Shown here: in pieces, positions 1 to 11,865 of the stretch
Layout: the number at the start of each line of letters is the position of its first letter
How positions within the stretch are numbered: position 1 is the first letter of the stretch
Source: Cyathus striatus
Taxonomy: Eukaryota > Basidiomycota > Agaricomycetes > Agaricales > Nidulariaceae
Reading direction: 5' to 3'
Length of the DNA stretch: 64,000 nucleotides
Assembly: GCA_025738555.1 (NCBI GenBank)
Contig: JAOVFP010000002.1
Coordinates: 868,001-932,000, forward strand
Position numbers and translations under genes: made by a program
Notes under the pieces: model-generated
What the model was told of the DNA's origin: nothing
The model's input: the letters and a program-made list of their open reading frames with translations, nothing else
Database searches by the model: none

Positions 1-1782
1 TTGTTTCGTAAATAATCAGAACGGTGTCTGTTGTCCGTCTACATACATAAAGCCGTAGGTTAACCTACATATGATCATCACGTGGTGTAGGAACGGGCTT
101 ATTCCGTGCGTCTGTGATGCAAAATGTCGGACTTCGAAATATCTTTTCACTCCAACACCGGCCCATGTCGACTTCTTATCTATCTCGTAATAGAGTCCCG
201 AAGGTTCCATATGCGCAATAGAATCTAATCTTACTTTCTTATCCTGTTATAATTAACTGAAGAATTTTTGATTATTTTACTGATATCGAAGCTTTCTCCA
301 TGTTATGATTAGGGATTAAATCGTGGACTTCGTTCTATGATATATGAAGGGCAATGATATTTATATACCAAACTCACTGTCATGTACGAACAGTTTAGTG
401 TTTTCAGGGTGTATATAAATATGGTTTGTGGTTATTAACCTGATCGCAACCTTACAGTCAACTCGCTGGTCGGTTCAAGGCGTTGATTAAATCTTGCAAT
501 GAGACTCCATTCTTATTGCTCAAAAATTGAAAACTTGTGATGGACAGAGCAGCTGTGACTCCTACTTCTCTTCATCCCATCCGTGGACGAGTGCGGTGCT
601 TTCTGACCTTCTGTCAGGACGTGGGTTAGATCTAGTGACGGATTATCGGAGACGCATGTGTTCTACCAACCTAATACATAAGTACGTGCTATTTAATCTT
701 ACTCCGGATCAGAAGAGCCCGAGAATGAAAGATGACTTCCGCTCAGTGCGCCGATGATGCGAGCGTTGAACTAAAATCTGGTTAGTCGATGAGTCCAGGT
801 GACTAGTAACGTTCAAGCACCGATAGCTCTAAGGCCAACTTTCCAGTTCCAATTGGCTATTCGATCCCTGACTATACATGTCAGGTGTCAAGTCTTATTG
901 GTCCACAAGGCTCGCGATAGAAGTTATTCTTAGGTGAACATCGCCGGCCTTCATATATTTAACTCGCAATTAGAGTTTCTATCGAGAAGTGATATCGAGG
1001 TCTCCGACATGCGTACTTCTCCATATGACCAGGGCAGCATCTTTACTCTGAAAAACGACGCATCGTCCTTTACGAGGCGTAATGACAAGTGACAGACACG
1101 GCCTCTTTATGACTCGTAGAATCGTGTAGGCTTAAAAATTAGCATGGTTATGATGTGCTAGTGCAATCTCTGTCGACAAAAGGGGAAATCAAACTTGCCC
1201 TCTTGGCAAAGCGAAACGATTGGCGGTCGAAACAAAACATCTTCCCACGGAAGCAAAAGGAAGGATGCGACGTCGTTTTCGAGGCGATCTCGTTACGAGC
1301 GTACCTAGTCGATGTTGTGTCGGAGCTTGAAGTTGAAGTAAGCGATTGCTTGGCTCACTCGGACTCGGAGGTGCACGTGCGAACTCCTTGACTCACTCGG
1401 AATCAACTTCAGTCCCAGAATGGAACTCCGCCGGAGCCATCGGCCATTTATTTCGATACGATGTGGGGGTGTCAAACCTCGCTCGAGACAAAACGAAGTT
1501 CCCACACAACAAAAAACTGCTTGGCACAACAAAACAGCCAAGTTTCCCCTAATCATCTTGCACAAATAGACGCTATTGAACATTCAGAACTGCAATCATT
1601 CTATTTTTATCTTACATTCAAACACTTGGAATCCCGGTGCGTATAGGAAAAAGAAATCTACATTACTTCCTTTCTCATCTTGTATTCAAACTACAGGTTA
1701 GGAAAGATGGGATAGTATAGGCTTTGAATCTGAATTTCTCATGACTTGAGCTATTAAAAGACTCACATTCCAAGGACCTCAG
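1..1782. repeat. Repeat copy A (truncated by window edge)
   Basis: This stretch aligns almost colinearly with 24940-25472 plus 30681-32247 (copy B). Shared landmarks are the start of the window with 24952 onward, 290-430 with 30675-30800, and 440-1180 with 31290-32015. The similarity stops near 1782, just before the permease homology. No transposase or reverse transcriptase was recognised in it, and the ORFs are short and unconvincing. Copy A lacks the 5.2-kb element found inside copy B and carries a 370-bp insert that copy B lacks. It is either an old transposon or a segmental duplication; the left end is outside the window. Confidence 0.8.
1181..1550. mobile_element. 370-bp MITE-like insertion in copy A
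   Basis: Copy B reads continuously through the site near 32018 (GTCGACAATCATC), whereas copy A has about 370 bp between GTCGACAA and AATCATC. The insert begins AGGGGAAATCAAACTTG and ends CAAGTTTCCCCT, an imperfect terminal inverted repeat of about 12-15 bp. AA is present on both sides, consistent with a short target duplication. It has no coding capacity worth naming. The superfamily is not determined. Confidence 0.6.
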
Positions 1783-3595
1783 ACTCCGATTCAGTTCTCC
1801 CAGAGCGCAGACAGATTGGTTTGTTCTCTGCTGTGTTTATCATTTTCAATTGTATCATTGGTACTGGGTGCGTTGTTTCCTCTCCTTACTTGAAAGGTGT
1901 TCACTGATAATGGGGAAACAGTGTATTCGCTACTCCAAGTACGATTCTGGCATTAAGCGGGAGCGTTGAGCTTTCACTGTACGTCCCCCTCTCCCTCCCC
2001 CCCAATCTCACAGGTACACAGATTCATGTGGGTCATAGGCGCAATAATAGCCTCCGCAGGGATGTACGTCTACATCATCTGGGGAACCGTACGTCCCTCC
2101 CTCCCTCCCTTTCTCCCTCTCCCCTCCCACACTCACAATGACCCCCAGGCACTCCCCAAAAACGGTGGCGAGAAGAACTACCTAGAGTACTTATTCCGTC
2201 GACCACGATACCTCATCACATCCGTATTCGCTGCCAACGGTGTTCTCCTCGGTACCCTCTCCCTCCCAAAATTTCATCATATCACGTGACTAATCTAAAT
2301 TTTAACGCAGCTTGGGCAGCTGGCAACTCGCTCATATTCGGTGAATACATTCTCCTCGCAGCCAATGTCGAGCCTACACGATGGACACTCCGCCTTGTGG
2401 GCTTTGCCTGTCTCACTTTCGCGCTACTCCTCCACGGCTTAGCCATGAAATGGGGCCTGCGCCTTCAGAACTTTTTGGGGATCTTCAAGATATTAGTCCT
2501 CGTTTTCGTTATTATAACCGGATTCGTTGCGCTCGGTGGACATATGAATGTTGAAAAGCCGCATAACTTCACGAATGCGTTCGAGGGTACGGCTGCTAGT
2601 GCTTCTTCGTTTTGTCCAAGTCTATACAACGTACGTCCCCTCCCTTCTTTTCTTCCCTTAGTGTTTACGCCAACGCAACGAATAGGACATCTGGTCATAC
2701 ATAGGATTCAGTAACGTGAACTACGCACTAGCAGAAGTCAAAGACCCAAAACGCACAGGACGCATAGCGGGCCCACTCGCCATCGGCGTCGTAACCATCC
2801 TCTACATGCTCGCCAACATCGCCTATTTCGCAGGCGCAACCAAAGAAGAAATTCAAACTTCCGGCCGACTAGTAGCTGCCCTCCTTTTCCGTAACGTCTA
2901 AGGACCCAGGGCAGAGCGCGCATTATCAGTGTTCGTAGCCATGAGCGCACTGGGTAATATGCTCTCCGTTACATTCTCCCAAGGCCGAGTCAATCAGGAA
3001 CTCGGAAGAGAAGGAATTTTACCGTTCAGCAAGTTCTGGGGATCTGGAAGACCTTTTAATGCACCGTTCACTGGGATCACTCTCTGTATGTCCCCCTCCC
3101 CTTCTCTATTCTTTCAACCACTAACATTGACGATACAAATAGACTGGGCGATATGCATAATAGTAATATTCGCCTTAGTACTTACCCCCAGGAGACGCAT
3201 ACAATTTTGTCTTAAACGTAATCTCATATCCACTCTCAGTAATAAACGCCGCCATATCATTCGGCATCATATACCTCGCATACCGACCATACCCCGACTG
3301 GCCTAAAGTCGGCCTCCCCGCTCAAATAGCAGCAGGCTTCCTTCGCGCAGCCAATGTCTTCCTATTCATTGTCCCACTCACGCCTCCGCCAGCATTCGCG
3401 GAGCCATATCAGACTTTACCTTATTGGACTCATGCGGTGGGCGGATGGGCCGTTTTTGGATTGGGATTTTTGTACTGGGTTGTGTGGGCGCTTGTCCTTC
3501 CAAGGATTGGGAGGTATAGGTTGCATAGGGTTGAGGAGGTTGGTCAGGATGGGTTGAAGATGCATGTGTTTAAGCGGTTCCCTAGGACTGATTGA
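1783..3595 (+). pseudogene. APC-family amino-acid permease (MUP1/LAT-like), 5'-truncated and interrupted
   Basis: Spliced translation gives a multi-pass transporter resembling the fungal high-affinity methionine permease/LAT group. The first helix ends in IIGTGVFATPSTIL. It is followed by AWAAGNSLIFGEYIL, a helix ending in a long hydrophobic run near 2490-2550, DIWSYIGFSNVNYALAEVKD, the ALSVFVAMSALGNMLSVTF loop, and a hydrophobic C-terminus ending at TGA 3593-3595. GT-AG introns are visible at 1868-1921, 1979-2021, about 2091-2149, about 2252-2310, about 2631-2687 and about 3088-3142. Three lesions are seen. The N-terminal region is missing because the repeat copy A ends right at the homology. 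An in-frame TAA lies at 2899-2901 inside a conserved segment. One base is missing in a C-run near 3190, which shifts the frame for the last 130 codons. The truncation is secure; the two small lesions could be sequencing errors. Confidence 0.8.
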
Positions 3596-3944
3596 TTTTT
3601 TTCTTTCTGATCTTGATTTCCGTCTTCGTTCCTTCTTTTCTTTCGTTCGTTCGGTGGGTTTTGATTAAAAAGTACTTTAACGATTAGAACTAGGGATTAC
3701 GCGCACGCGCTTACTTATGACTGCACCACCATGCCTCATGATTTTTTTGTAGTCTACGTTTAGTTGTTAGTTAGATTAACGGACGTGGATTAGTTTTTTG
3801 GTAGGATAGTGTGTTTTTGTTTGTAACAGTATAGTAATTTGGGAATTTGTGCTTTTTGGGACTCATAGTTCGCTGGTGTGGTTAAGCCGTTGAGAAGGAA
3901 GTTAAGATTTCGTCGATAACTTCGTTTCGTACTTCAGCCTCCCT
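3596..3944. other. 3' flank of permease, no gene seen
   Basis: T-rich sequence directly after the permease stop, probably an untranslated/terminator region. No convincing ORF or repeat was seen. Confidence 0.5.
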
Positions 3945-4265
3945 GGAAACTGTTCTATATGGAGATTCTGTTCGTTATATCGAGTGACTGTTTGTTATAG
4001 CCTACCAAATCGCGAGTTTCAATATAAGTATTCCTAAGAGTAGTCGAACATTGCGAATCTGCGACGGTATCTCAGAAGATACTGTTCTACATGGAGATTT
4101 CGTTCGTTATATTGCGTGACAGTTTTGTTGTAGCTCTCTAAATCGCGTGGTTTAATATACTCACAGGAGAACATTGCGAATCTGCGACAGTATCTCAGAA
4201 TTATAGCTGAACGTCAGAACTAAGTCGGTACTCCATACCACTGTTGTTCTACACGGAGATATGTT
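3945..4265. repeat. Two-and-a-bit tandem ~125-bp repeats
   Basis: Units start at about 3947 and 4079, each opening with ACTGTTCTAYATGGAGATT and closing with GAACATTGCGAATCTGCGAC and TATCTCAGAA. A partial third start (GTTCTACACGGAGATATG) lies at about 4247. The units are diverged by scattered substitutions and small indels. No coding content was found. Confidence 0.75.
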
Positions 4266-4411
4266 TTATGAACTTTGGAGTATAGTAGATGGAGACGAAA
4301 GCACCGACCACCGGTGGTGCAGGATCAAATACGATTCACCGATGCCACAAATTCTGAGATGTTGAGTGCAAGATTCCGAAATGTTACTCATTAATAAAGA
4401 GACCAGCCGGG

Positions 4412-5726
4412 TAGGGCTGCCAACCGTAACCGTACAAAACGGTTACGGCTTGTACGGTACGGTATATATTGCCGTACCGTATGAGCAAAATAAATTGTTC
4501 ATACGGTACGGGTACGGTACGGTTTTCACCCGTAATTAACCGTACCGTACAACCGTTTACGGCCGTATATACGGCTTAGTCGAGTGGCTTCGATGACATC
4601 TATTTGTTCTCCAGGCTATGAGCAAATAACGCTTACCATTGCGACGTGTATCTGTATATTGCCTAAAACAATCAATGATGATTGACTAACCATGCGCGTG
4701 AACGCTTAAAGATATACCTTAAGTACAAGTAAGTATGTCTTCTAAACCTTTTCACCTTTGTTTTATTAGAAGATAAGCATTCTGTGCAATAATCACGACA
4801 GAATGACTTTCCAATGTGCAAATATTGCATAAGTTTAGCAAGCTTGTGGTCTGCGAGCTATAAAGACCATATGCAAAAACTTGGGATTATTGGCGTAGAG
4901 CAGGCGTTTCGCCTGCACTACAAAAATCGATACTTTACTATTTTATTACATAAGCAAGTGATGCGAGCGTCGACGCATTTGTTCGCGTTGTTCGCGCTTT
5001 CTCTCATTTTCTCCCTCCATCGCCGACACTCTTGGATTGCCTCGAACGCCGCAATTACACATCAGGAACTCAAGACCGTCGGTATTGTGCGCTACCAAGA
5101 TCCACTGTATACCACAATTAGCGTTACTGAAGGCCGTGTCTCCGCCCCAAGTCCCTCTCCTCAAGTTTTTATTTTGCAAATTTTCTTCCAATTCATCGGT
5201 ATGCTCTATGTTTCAAACTTTTCCTTTTCTTTCAGTAATCTACGATCTCAACATTATTAATTTCCGCTTTATTCAACTATTCTTCTTTAAGTAGTCTCTT
5301 TATTCTAATTTTCTTTAAAAATTATGTATCTACTTCCTCCCAATCCAGCAAAAACTATCCTCCTCTCTCGACACAGCCAGAGACCATTCGTAACCTTATG
5401 ATCGTAAAACATTACTGCAAGCTTCAAAGAGTCTAAGGTGGCCAGTTACTCAAGGTAATTTATGTATAACTAGAACTTATTCTACTTATGCATTATGTAT
5501 GTTGTATATTTCATGCATATTATACCTGTTGAGTGGAAATTTCGGATCTTACAGAAGTAATTCAGTATCTATTATAACCGTAAACCGTAAACGGCCCTAT
5601 TTGTACCCGTACCGTACCGTAGAAGGTTCAAAAAATGTCTGTACGGTACGGTTACGGCTAAAATCCGTACCGTAAACGGTTTACTTTATATGGCCGTAAA
5701 CCGTTATGGTATGGTTGGCAGCCCTA
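4412..5726 (+). mobile_element. Non-autonomous hAT-like element, copy 1
   Basis: 1,315-bp element starting TAGGGCTGCCAACCGTA and ending in the inverse, so it has terminal inverted repeats. The subterminal regions are packed with CGGTACGG-type repeats on both strands. The copy at 23513-24826 is inverted and nearly identical apart from CpG changes at the ends and a C-run length difference. The flanks are CAGCCGGG (4404-4411) on the left and TGGTTGAG (5727-5734) on the right, so this copy has no matching 8-bp target duplication; the other copy has the missing partners. The longest ORF (4814-5260, 148 codons) shows no transposase signature, so the element is probably mobilised in trans. hAT assignment rests on 8-bp duplications and TIR style. 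Confidence 0.8.
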
Positions 5727-5734
5727 TGGTTGAG

Positions 5735-6580
5735 TTCCCATTCTGATACACAAGTATATTTTGATTCAAACAATCAATTCTTTACATGATTGAAAAGTCC
5801 ATGTAGTAGGAGCATCTGAACTATGTCTAACATATTTAAAGATTATAATTGGGGTGTTGGCTGTGAAGAACTTCCAATGTCATGCATGACACATCCTCTC
5901 AAACAGCTGCCTTTTTTGGACCTGATGATCTGGCATATTCCACACCCTTGACTATTAATTCATTATATCAAGTGGCAGCCATCTAATTTAGAGGGTTATG
6001 CACTCTTGCAAGTTACTGTCCAAGTTGGAGCATGAAGCAGACTGAACTGGCAATATTCAAAGTCAATGGTATATCCAAGGATTTGAATGGCATGGTTGAG
6101 CTGGTTTCTGTAGTCTATTTGAAACATCCATGTAGACATATAAAGAAACATATATCATAGTGTACTTATGTTCCATAGCACACTGGATCAGTGAATAAGA
6201 GTATGAAGAGTTGAATGTGATTTTTGGATAACTCGAGCTCATTACTTATCATCCTTTTTATGTCTTTGCAACTTTGTGTAACCTGTCTATAAAATGGGGA
6301 TCTCACATATTGCAGAGATGATTGGTATGCAAAAATATCAGAACCATGAACCCAACCTGAAGGCAGTAGGTCTCTAAAATCATCAATGTCATCTATTCAT
6401 GTAATTATGCCAAATTTCCACCTCTCAATAAACAATTATCTGATGGAGCTGGTTCCTTTGTGCTGTTCTTTGCATAATCTACAATTGTATCAGGTTCCAG
6501 ATCGATAGCTTTGGGTAGGAAATTTGCCACCTGTAAGATGTTGAAAACCCCTTACATCAGTGTCCAATAACCTTTATGGG
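5735..6580. other. CpG-depleted non-coding block
   Basis: AT-rich sequence with very few CG dinucleotides and no ORF that I recognise. Without the Gypsy insertion it continues directly into 14735 (the GATAT target site is duplicated). It looks like old, deaminated repeat or gene remains. Confidence 0.6.
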
Positions 6581-6585
6581 GATAT

Positions 6586-7350
6586 TGTTACGTACCGATT
6601 CTCTTCCTGTTTAGAAGTGGTTGCGAAGACACCCGGAGGGTGTGGGAGAACTATAACGGAAACCCGAAGTGAGTACGGGTGCGGGAACGTAGAGCGGAAG
6701 TGCGGAAAGAACCGTGGCTTCAGCTTGTGTGCTGCGCCGCCTGGATATCCCCAGGGAATGGTTCGTATTTCGAGGAAGATGATATGTAACCAAGGAAGAC
6801 GTTCCAGAGTATAAGAGAAGGCTTCGCCACTACACTAGGTAGTGGGAGAGAAACCGAAGGAAAACCCGGAGCGGGTTTCAGAACTTAGAGTAGGAAGAAA
6901 GTGTACAGAGTTGATACGAATACTAAAGACTACCTATTACATCTGGAAGACTACTTATACTAAGTAGGAACCTGTAGATACGAATGTAGAAGTATTATAC
7001 AAAGGACAAGTCAAAGGAGTAAGTAGGAAATGAAGTCTTGGCAAAGCGGAGTAGGGGCGCAAATGACGCGCTCAGAATGAAGAATAAGGAACTAATCTAC
7101 AAAGGCCATAATGAAACGTATAAGTAGGAATGGAAGGGAGGAGTAATAGAATGATGACGCGGTGAGGCCGTCATAAGAGAAAGTACGTATCCGGGATACC
7201 CGATAGAAAACCCGACGGGTTCCGGGTACGTTCCCGGGCGGGAACGTCGGGAAGTGTAAACCCGAAGCGGGTACGTTCCGGGAACGGACCGGGTATGTTG
7301 GAAGGTCACGTGGGAACGTCGGCACGATGTATCCGGACACGGATATAACA
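6586..7350 (-). repeat. LTR of the Gypsy element (3' LTR by transcription)
   Basis: 765 bp, plus-strand start TGTTACGTACCGATTC and end CACGGATATAACA. It matches 13964-14729 essentially base for base, with a one-base indel near 6852/14231 as the difference noticed. The target duplication lies immediately outside at 6581-6585. Confidence 0.95.
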
Positions 7351-7364
7351 GTATCCCCTTTTAG
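7351..7364 (-). other. Polypurine tract of the Gypsy element
   Basis: On the minus strand CTAAAAGGGGATAC abuts the LTR start TGTTATATCC. A purine run in this position is where second-strand synthesis primes in LTR retrotransposons. Confidence 0.65.
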
Positions 7365-7491
7365 GGCCGAGCCCACGAGGTCATACTGTGTGCGAGAATA
7401 TATAACTAAAAATAATACAAGAAATCCTATTGGTCAGTAGATGTTCAAATAAGAGAACAAGAGCGCATCTGATTCCTTTCTAACCCCCATC

Positions 7492-8611
7492 ATGGATAAG
7501 AGTGTCAATCTAGCAAATATTTCTTCGGAAGATTATGCTGCTTTCCTAGCCTATCGCGGCCAACCAACAGTCAGAAAATTCGACTCCAGCATCCCGGAGT
7601 AGTTCCGGAAAGCCGAGACCAAAGCCGAGGCCTATAAATCCGGCTCCAAGGCGGGAGAACGCCGCGTACGTAGCTGTTCCACCGCAACACTTCCCTCTGT
7701 TCGTTCCGGGACGGCGGCAAATGCGGTTACGCCGCGGGTCGTAAATCCGACGGAGACGAGTGTCGGGAGTGGGTCGGAAGCGTCGGGAGACGTGACGGGT
7801 TCTGGATATGAGGCGGAAAGTGGTGGAAACATAGGAAATAGTAAGGGTAAGGGTACAGATGATTCTGGGGAGCCAAAGGAACTACGATACTATCATGATG
7901 TGCCTTGCATAAACTGTCAGGATCGGGAACTGAGTGTTATCGCTTGAGGGAGTCAAACAGGTGAGTAAAACATGATTATCGGTCTGTATAGTTTATAGGA
8001 ACTCCCTGTAGTGCTTGCGTTGCTTGCGGGGTGCTTAAGGGAAAATGTTCCCTTAGCACTCGAGGTCGGAACAAAGCCGGAACAAGTCCCGTTCCATCCG
8101 GTCCTTCGGAACACTCGGATACTCACATGGGTCCCCCATCCGTTGCGCCATCTCGCCAGTCGTCTCGTCAAAGCATGAAGCAGGCTCGGATCGACGACAC
8201 GGATGATGAGTTGATCCGTCCTTCATCCGCAGTAGCGGGTCCATCGTTCCGATCCTCTAGTGCAAACGATTCTGCTAATCTGGTCTCCTTGTCCACTTCC
8301 ATGAATGTCGCAACATCCATCCTAAGCGCGATGCGGCTGCAGAACGATACTATCATCTCTTTGCAAAGGGAGATGATCACTCAACTCGAAACCTCGCGGA
8401 TACCAATCGTAAAGTGGTAGGCGAACTTGGTAAGTTGTCGCGAGTAGTTGCCGAAGTATCCAAGCACGTCGTCCATGTTTCCAACATCGAAACCCTGCTC
8501 GCGGAACGCCTCCGGGATCCGGATGCGTACGAGGAAGTTGTTACGGGTTCCGGGATTGCGCCGGAAGGTGAAGTAGGAGCTCGGGTCGAGTCGCAGACGC
8601 AGAGGGAGTGA
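7492..8611 (+). pseudogene. Antisense accessory ORF inside the Gypsy element, cysteine-rich, spliced
   Basis: This runs opposite to gag-pol, between the end of pol and the distal LTR. It starts at an ATG followed by DKSVNLANISSEDYAAFLAY. It continues through an acidic, Ser/Gly-rich stretch to a Cys cluster PCINCQDREL..C, then a GTGAGT...CTGTAG intron (7961-8011, 51 nt) and a second cluster ACVACGVLKGKCSL. A low-complexity middle and a coiled-coil-like tail follow (LQREMITQLE, then GELGKLSRVVAEVSKHVVHV), ending at TGA near 8611. The two Cys clusters only join in one frame through this intron, which supports it as real coding. Apparent one-base shifts occur near 7560, 7931 and 8400, and a stop near 7601, so as read here it is broken. 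Function is unknown; a zinc-binding nucleic-acid protein is an inference. Confidence 0.55.
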
Positions 8612-8671
8612 TGGAAATGATCGTAACACGTTACCAAAGTTCTAATGTACTTGTATCTCGCTTTTTGGTTG

Positions 8672-10100
8672 TTATTCGTTGTTTTTGGTTTTTGTATAAG
8701 GTGAAACTGCAAGCGGATAATAAGTAACGTGAAAATTAAGAAATAGGAGTAGGCCCGGCTTATCCGGATAACGGGAGTGGAACTCTTCAATGATATCCGT
8801 AGCGTGTTCCAGTTCCGTGGCCGGAAGCCATGAAAACTCTTCATCGGTCCCTTCATACCCTAGCCAGCGTACATAGTACCTCAGTTTGCAACGCAAACGA
8901 CGATCCAGTTTAGAGTCCAAGATTTCCGAGACCTCAGATTCAATATCACCATCAACCTGGACAGGTGGTGGTGGAGGAATAATGCGATCTGGGATAGTAT
9001 TTTCAGTATTGGGTTCAAGCATGGATACATGGAATACTGGGTGGACTGCACGAAATTGTTCTGGAAGGCGCAAGGTACGCGAATGCGATCCGGCAAGTGC
9101 GATGACTTCAAAAGGTCCTAGGAACTTTTCTGCAAGTTTCCGGGATGGTCGGGTTGTCCGGAAGTACTCGGCTTTAACGTATACCTTTGTCCCGACAGGG
9201 AATGCGGGTGCGGGTTTGCGACGCGCATCGGCGGGTGCTTGATAACGTTTCTGCGCACTGAGTATTTCGGTCGAAGCATCTCGTGAAGTTCCTCGAGGTT
9301 TACTGCGGTGCCGTGCACGAGCGGAAGTGAGATCACGTTCCGGATGTATCGCAAGGTTCGGGTGATAACCCTTGTTTGCGTAGAACGGTGAAATTCCTGT
9401 GGTTGCGCTCGGTGCATTATTGTAAGCAAATTCAGCAAGAGGTAAAAGATCACACCAGTTATCCTGCTGGTAGTTGCAGTAGGCCCGAAGGTATTGTTCC
9501 AGAGTTTGGTTTGTGCGCTCCGTTTGGCCGCCGCTTCGGGATGATAACCCGAGGTGAAATGTAAAGTGATGTCGAGGGCCGTATCGAGGGAGCGGAAGAA
9601 ATGTGACACAAACTCGAACCACGATCGGAAGTGATGTGTTCCGGGACTCCGTGCTTGGAAAAGACATGAAGTACAAATAGAAGCGCAAGGTCGGAAGAAG
9701 AGCAAGTGGTATGAGTGGGAATGAAGATAGACTGCTTGGAGAAACGATCCACGATAACGAGTATAGAATCATACTTGGAAGCCGATGATTTTGGAAGTTG
9801 ATCTATGAAATCCATAGATATCGAATGCCATGGGCGTCCGGGAACCGGAAGTTGTTTCAGGGTTCCGTACGGGCGGTGGCGCTGTGGTTTAGAACGCATG
9901 CAAGTATTACAAGACTTACAATAGTCCTTTACAAACGTCCGTATAAGCGCCAAGTATATTCGCGTCGAATTAGCTCGAGGGTCTTGTTCTGTCCAAGGTG
10001 TCCTGAAAGCGGGTGGTCGTGTTTGTACTGTAAAACCCGAAGCCGAAGGGTTCCGGAGTCCGGAACATAGATCCGGTTATCTAGACGGAGGAAACCGTCC
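8672..10100 (-). pseudogene. Gypsy integrase with C-terminal chromodomain
   Basis: Integrase end of the polyprotein. The zinc-binding part shows HDHPLSGHLGQNKTLELIRR followed by CKSCNTC near 9910. The catalytic core has DFIDQLPKS...ILVIVDRFSK, then HITSDRGSSF and GQTERTNQTLEQYLRAY carrying the later acidic residues. About 80 residues after the VHPVFHVSMLEP segment a chromodomain follows at about 8755-8925, with YYVRWLGYEGTDEEFSWLP and its aromatic cage-type positions. Chromodomains of this class target integration to marked heterochromatin, which fits insertion into a CpG-depleted block. The frame changes between 9953, 9772 and 9705, so the reading frame as sequenced is interrupted. The polyprotein stop is at 8672. 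Confidence 0.9.
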
Positions 10101-10439
10101 GGGGTTACAGTCCAACGATTCTCGGGAGTCCGCATTCGGATAACTGCGACCGGGTCATTAGGGAGAGCTGATAATATGTCAGTATGTAACTGTTCAATGT
10201 CCATGATGATACTAGCGCGAAGAGCAGGTACAATAAGTGAGGTTGCTCGGAGAGAAGTGATAAGCTGTTCCTGGGTGAACACTGGACGATAGTTATGCGG
10301 ATTGACCTTAGCGTAGTCGCTATCCCCCTCTTTAGGGTAGACGTCCCATCGCCTAGTCAGAGCATCCGGCTTCGCCCCGAGTTTTCCGGGTCGAAAGCGG
10401 ATCACTAGATTGAACTGGGAAAGATACTCGACCATCGGG

Positions 10440-11480
10440 CTTGTCGTCGGGACAAGATCTTGGTTGTGGAAAAGTATTCCAAGTTCTTGTGGTCTGTGAC
10501 AACATCGATGGGTGAACCGAACCTTCCAGGTAATGACGCCAGACTTGGAATGCTTCAAGATAGCAAGCAATTCCTTGTCGTGGGTGTCGTAGTTTAACTC
10601 GGGAGGTGTAAAGGTTCGTGAGTGGAAAGCGATAGGGTGAATCTCGCCATCATCGGAAACTATAGACAGGATAGCAGCCAACGCGTAATCCGAAGCGTCG
10701 GTTTCCACGATGAGCTGCTTGTCGGGAACCCAATGGGTAAGAATGGGTGCCGACGTGAAAGCGTCCTTAAGTTCAGTGAAAGCGGAACGGCATTTTTCCG
10801 AGAAGTTCCACGGATTACCCTTCCGGGTAAGGCGGTGAGCGGAACAACTATGTCGGAATAGTTGTATATAAAACGCCGATAGAAATTAGCTAACCCAAGG
10901 AAGGATTGAATGTCTTTTACTTTCCTTGGTTCCGGCCATTCTTGAATAGTCTTCACCTTTGTTGGAGACATGGTGAGACCGTTGGGCGATAGTATATATC
11001 CGAGATATTCCACGGATTCCGAGTGGAACTCACACTTATCGCGCGCGCGTACAACCCGTGCTTCCGGAGTCGACGCAAAACTTCCCTGACATGTTGGCGA
11101 TGTTGCGCAAGGTTATCAGAGTATATAAGGATGTCATCCAAATAAACTATGACGCACACATCAAGAAGGTCTTTGAAAACATTGTTCATGAAGCGTTGGA
11201 AACCCGCGGGTGCATTGGAAAGTCCGAAGGGCATGACTAGCCATTCAAAGGATCCATAGCGAGTCCGGAAAGCGGTTTTCCATTCATCGTCCTCAGCAAT
11301 GCGGACCAGGTGGTACGCATGACGCAGGTCGATCTTGGTGTAGATACGGGCGCGACGGGGACTGTCGAGCAAATCTGAAATGAGTGGCAAAGGATAACGA
11401 TCCTTTTTAGAAATAGCGTTCAACCCGCGGAAATCCACACAAAGCCGAGCGATCCGTCCTTCTTGCGGACAAAAAGGACG
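10440..11480 (-). pseudogene. Gypsy reverse transcriptase and RNase H
   Basis: The RT domain reads [34 protein letters not shown], the palm motif [13 protein letters not shown] with YLDD, and then [16 protein letters not shown] with a conserved [13 protein letters not shown]. RNase H follows with [13 protein letters not shown] and DKELLAI, and then a region ending [29 protein letters not shown] before integrase. These are canonical Ty3/Gypsy motifs in order. Single-base frame shifts are visible near 11450, 11030-10950, 10840-10700 and 10540. Confidence 0.93.
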
Positions 11481-11865
11481 GAGCCCGTGCGGAGAGCGTG
11501 AAGGTTGAATAAATCCGATCCGGATATGTTCATCGATGAATTCCCGAAGAGCGGAAAGCTCGGATTGGGAAAGGGAATAGATCCGACCTACAGGAGGTGA
11601 AGCACCTTCTTCTAGGTTGATCTTTAAGTCGTAGGGACGGTGAGGGGCAAGTGTATCTGCCCGGGACTTGCTAAATACATCAGCAAACTCGTGATACTCA
11701 GACGGTATTGAAGAGAGATCCGGAGCTTCCTCTGGATTGAGGGCAGCGGCGGAAGCGACAGCACCAAGCTGGATACGGAAAGTCTGTGCTCCCTCTAAAC
11801 GGCATGCACGCGAGAAGGCGGCACCGTTTATTAGCGAAATGCTAGGAGGAGGTGGCAGAGACTCA

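Noticed and set aside
2465..2698. Minus-strand ORF opposite the permease
   Set aside because: Shadow of the permease coding strand.
4814..5260. 148-codon ORF in the hAT-like element as a transposase gene
   Set aside because: No zinc finger, DDE or hAT dimerisation motif; the second copy differs by a frame change in a C-run, and the opposite strand is equally open.
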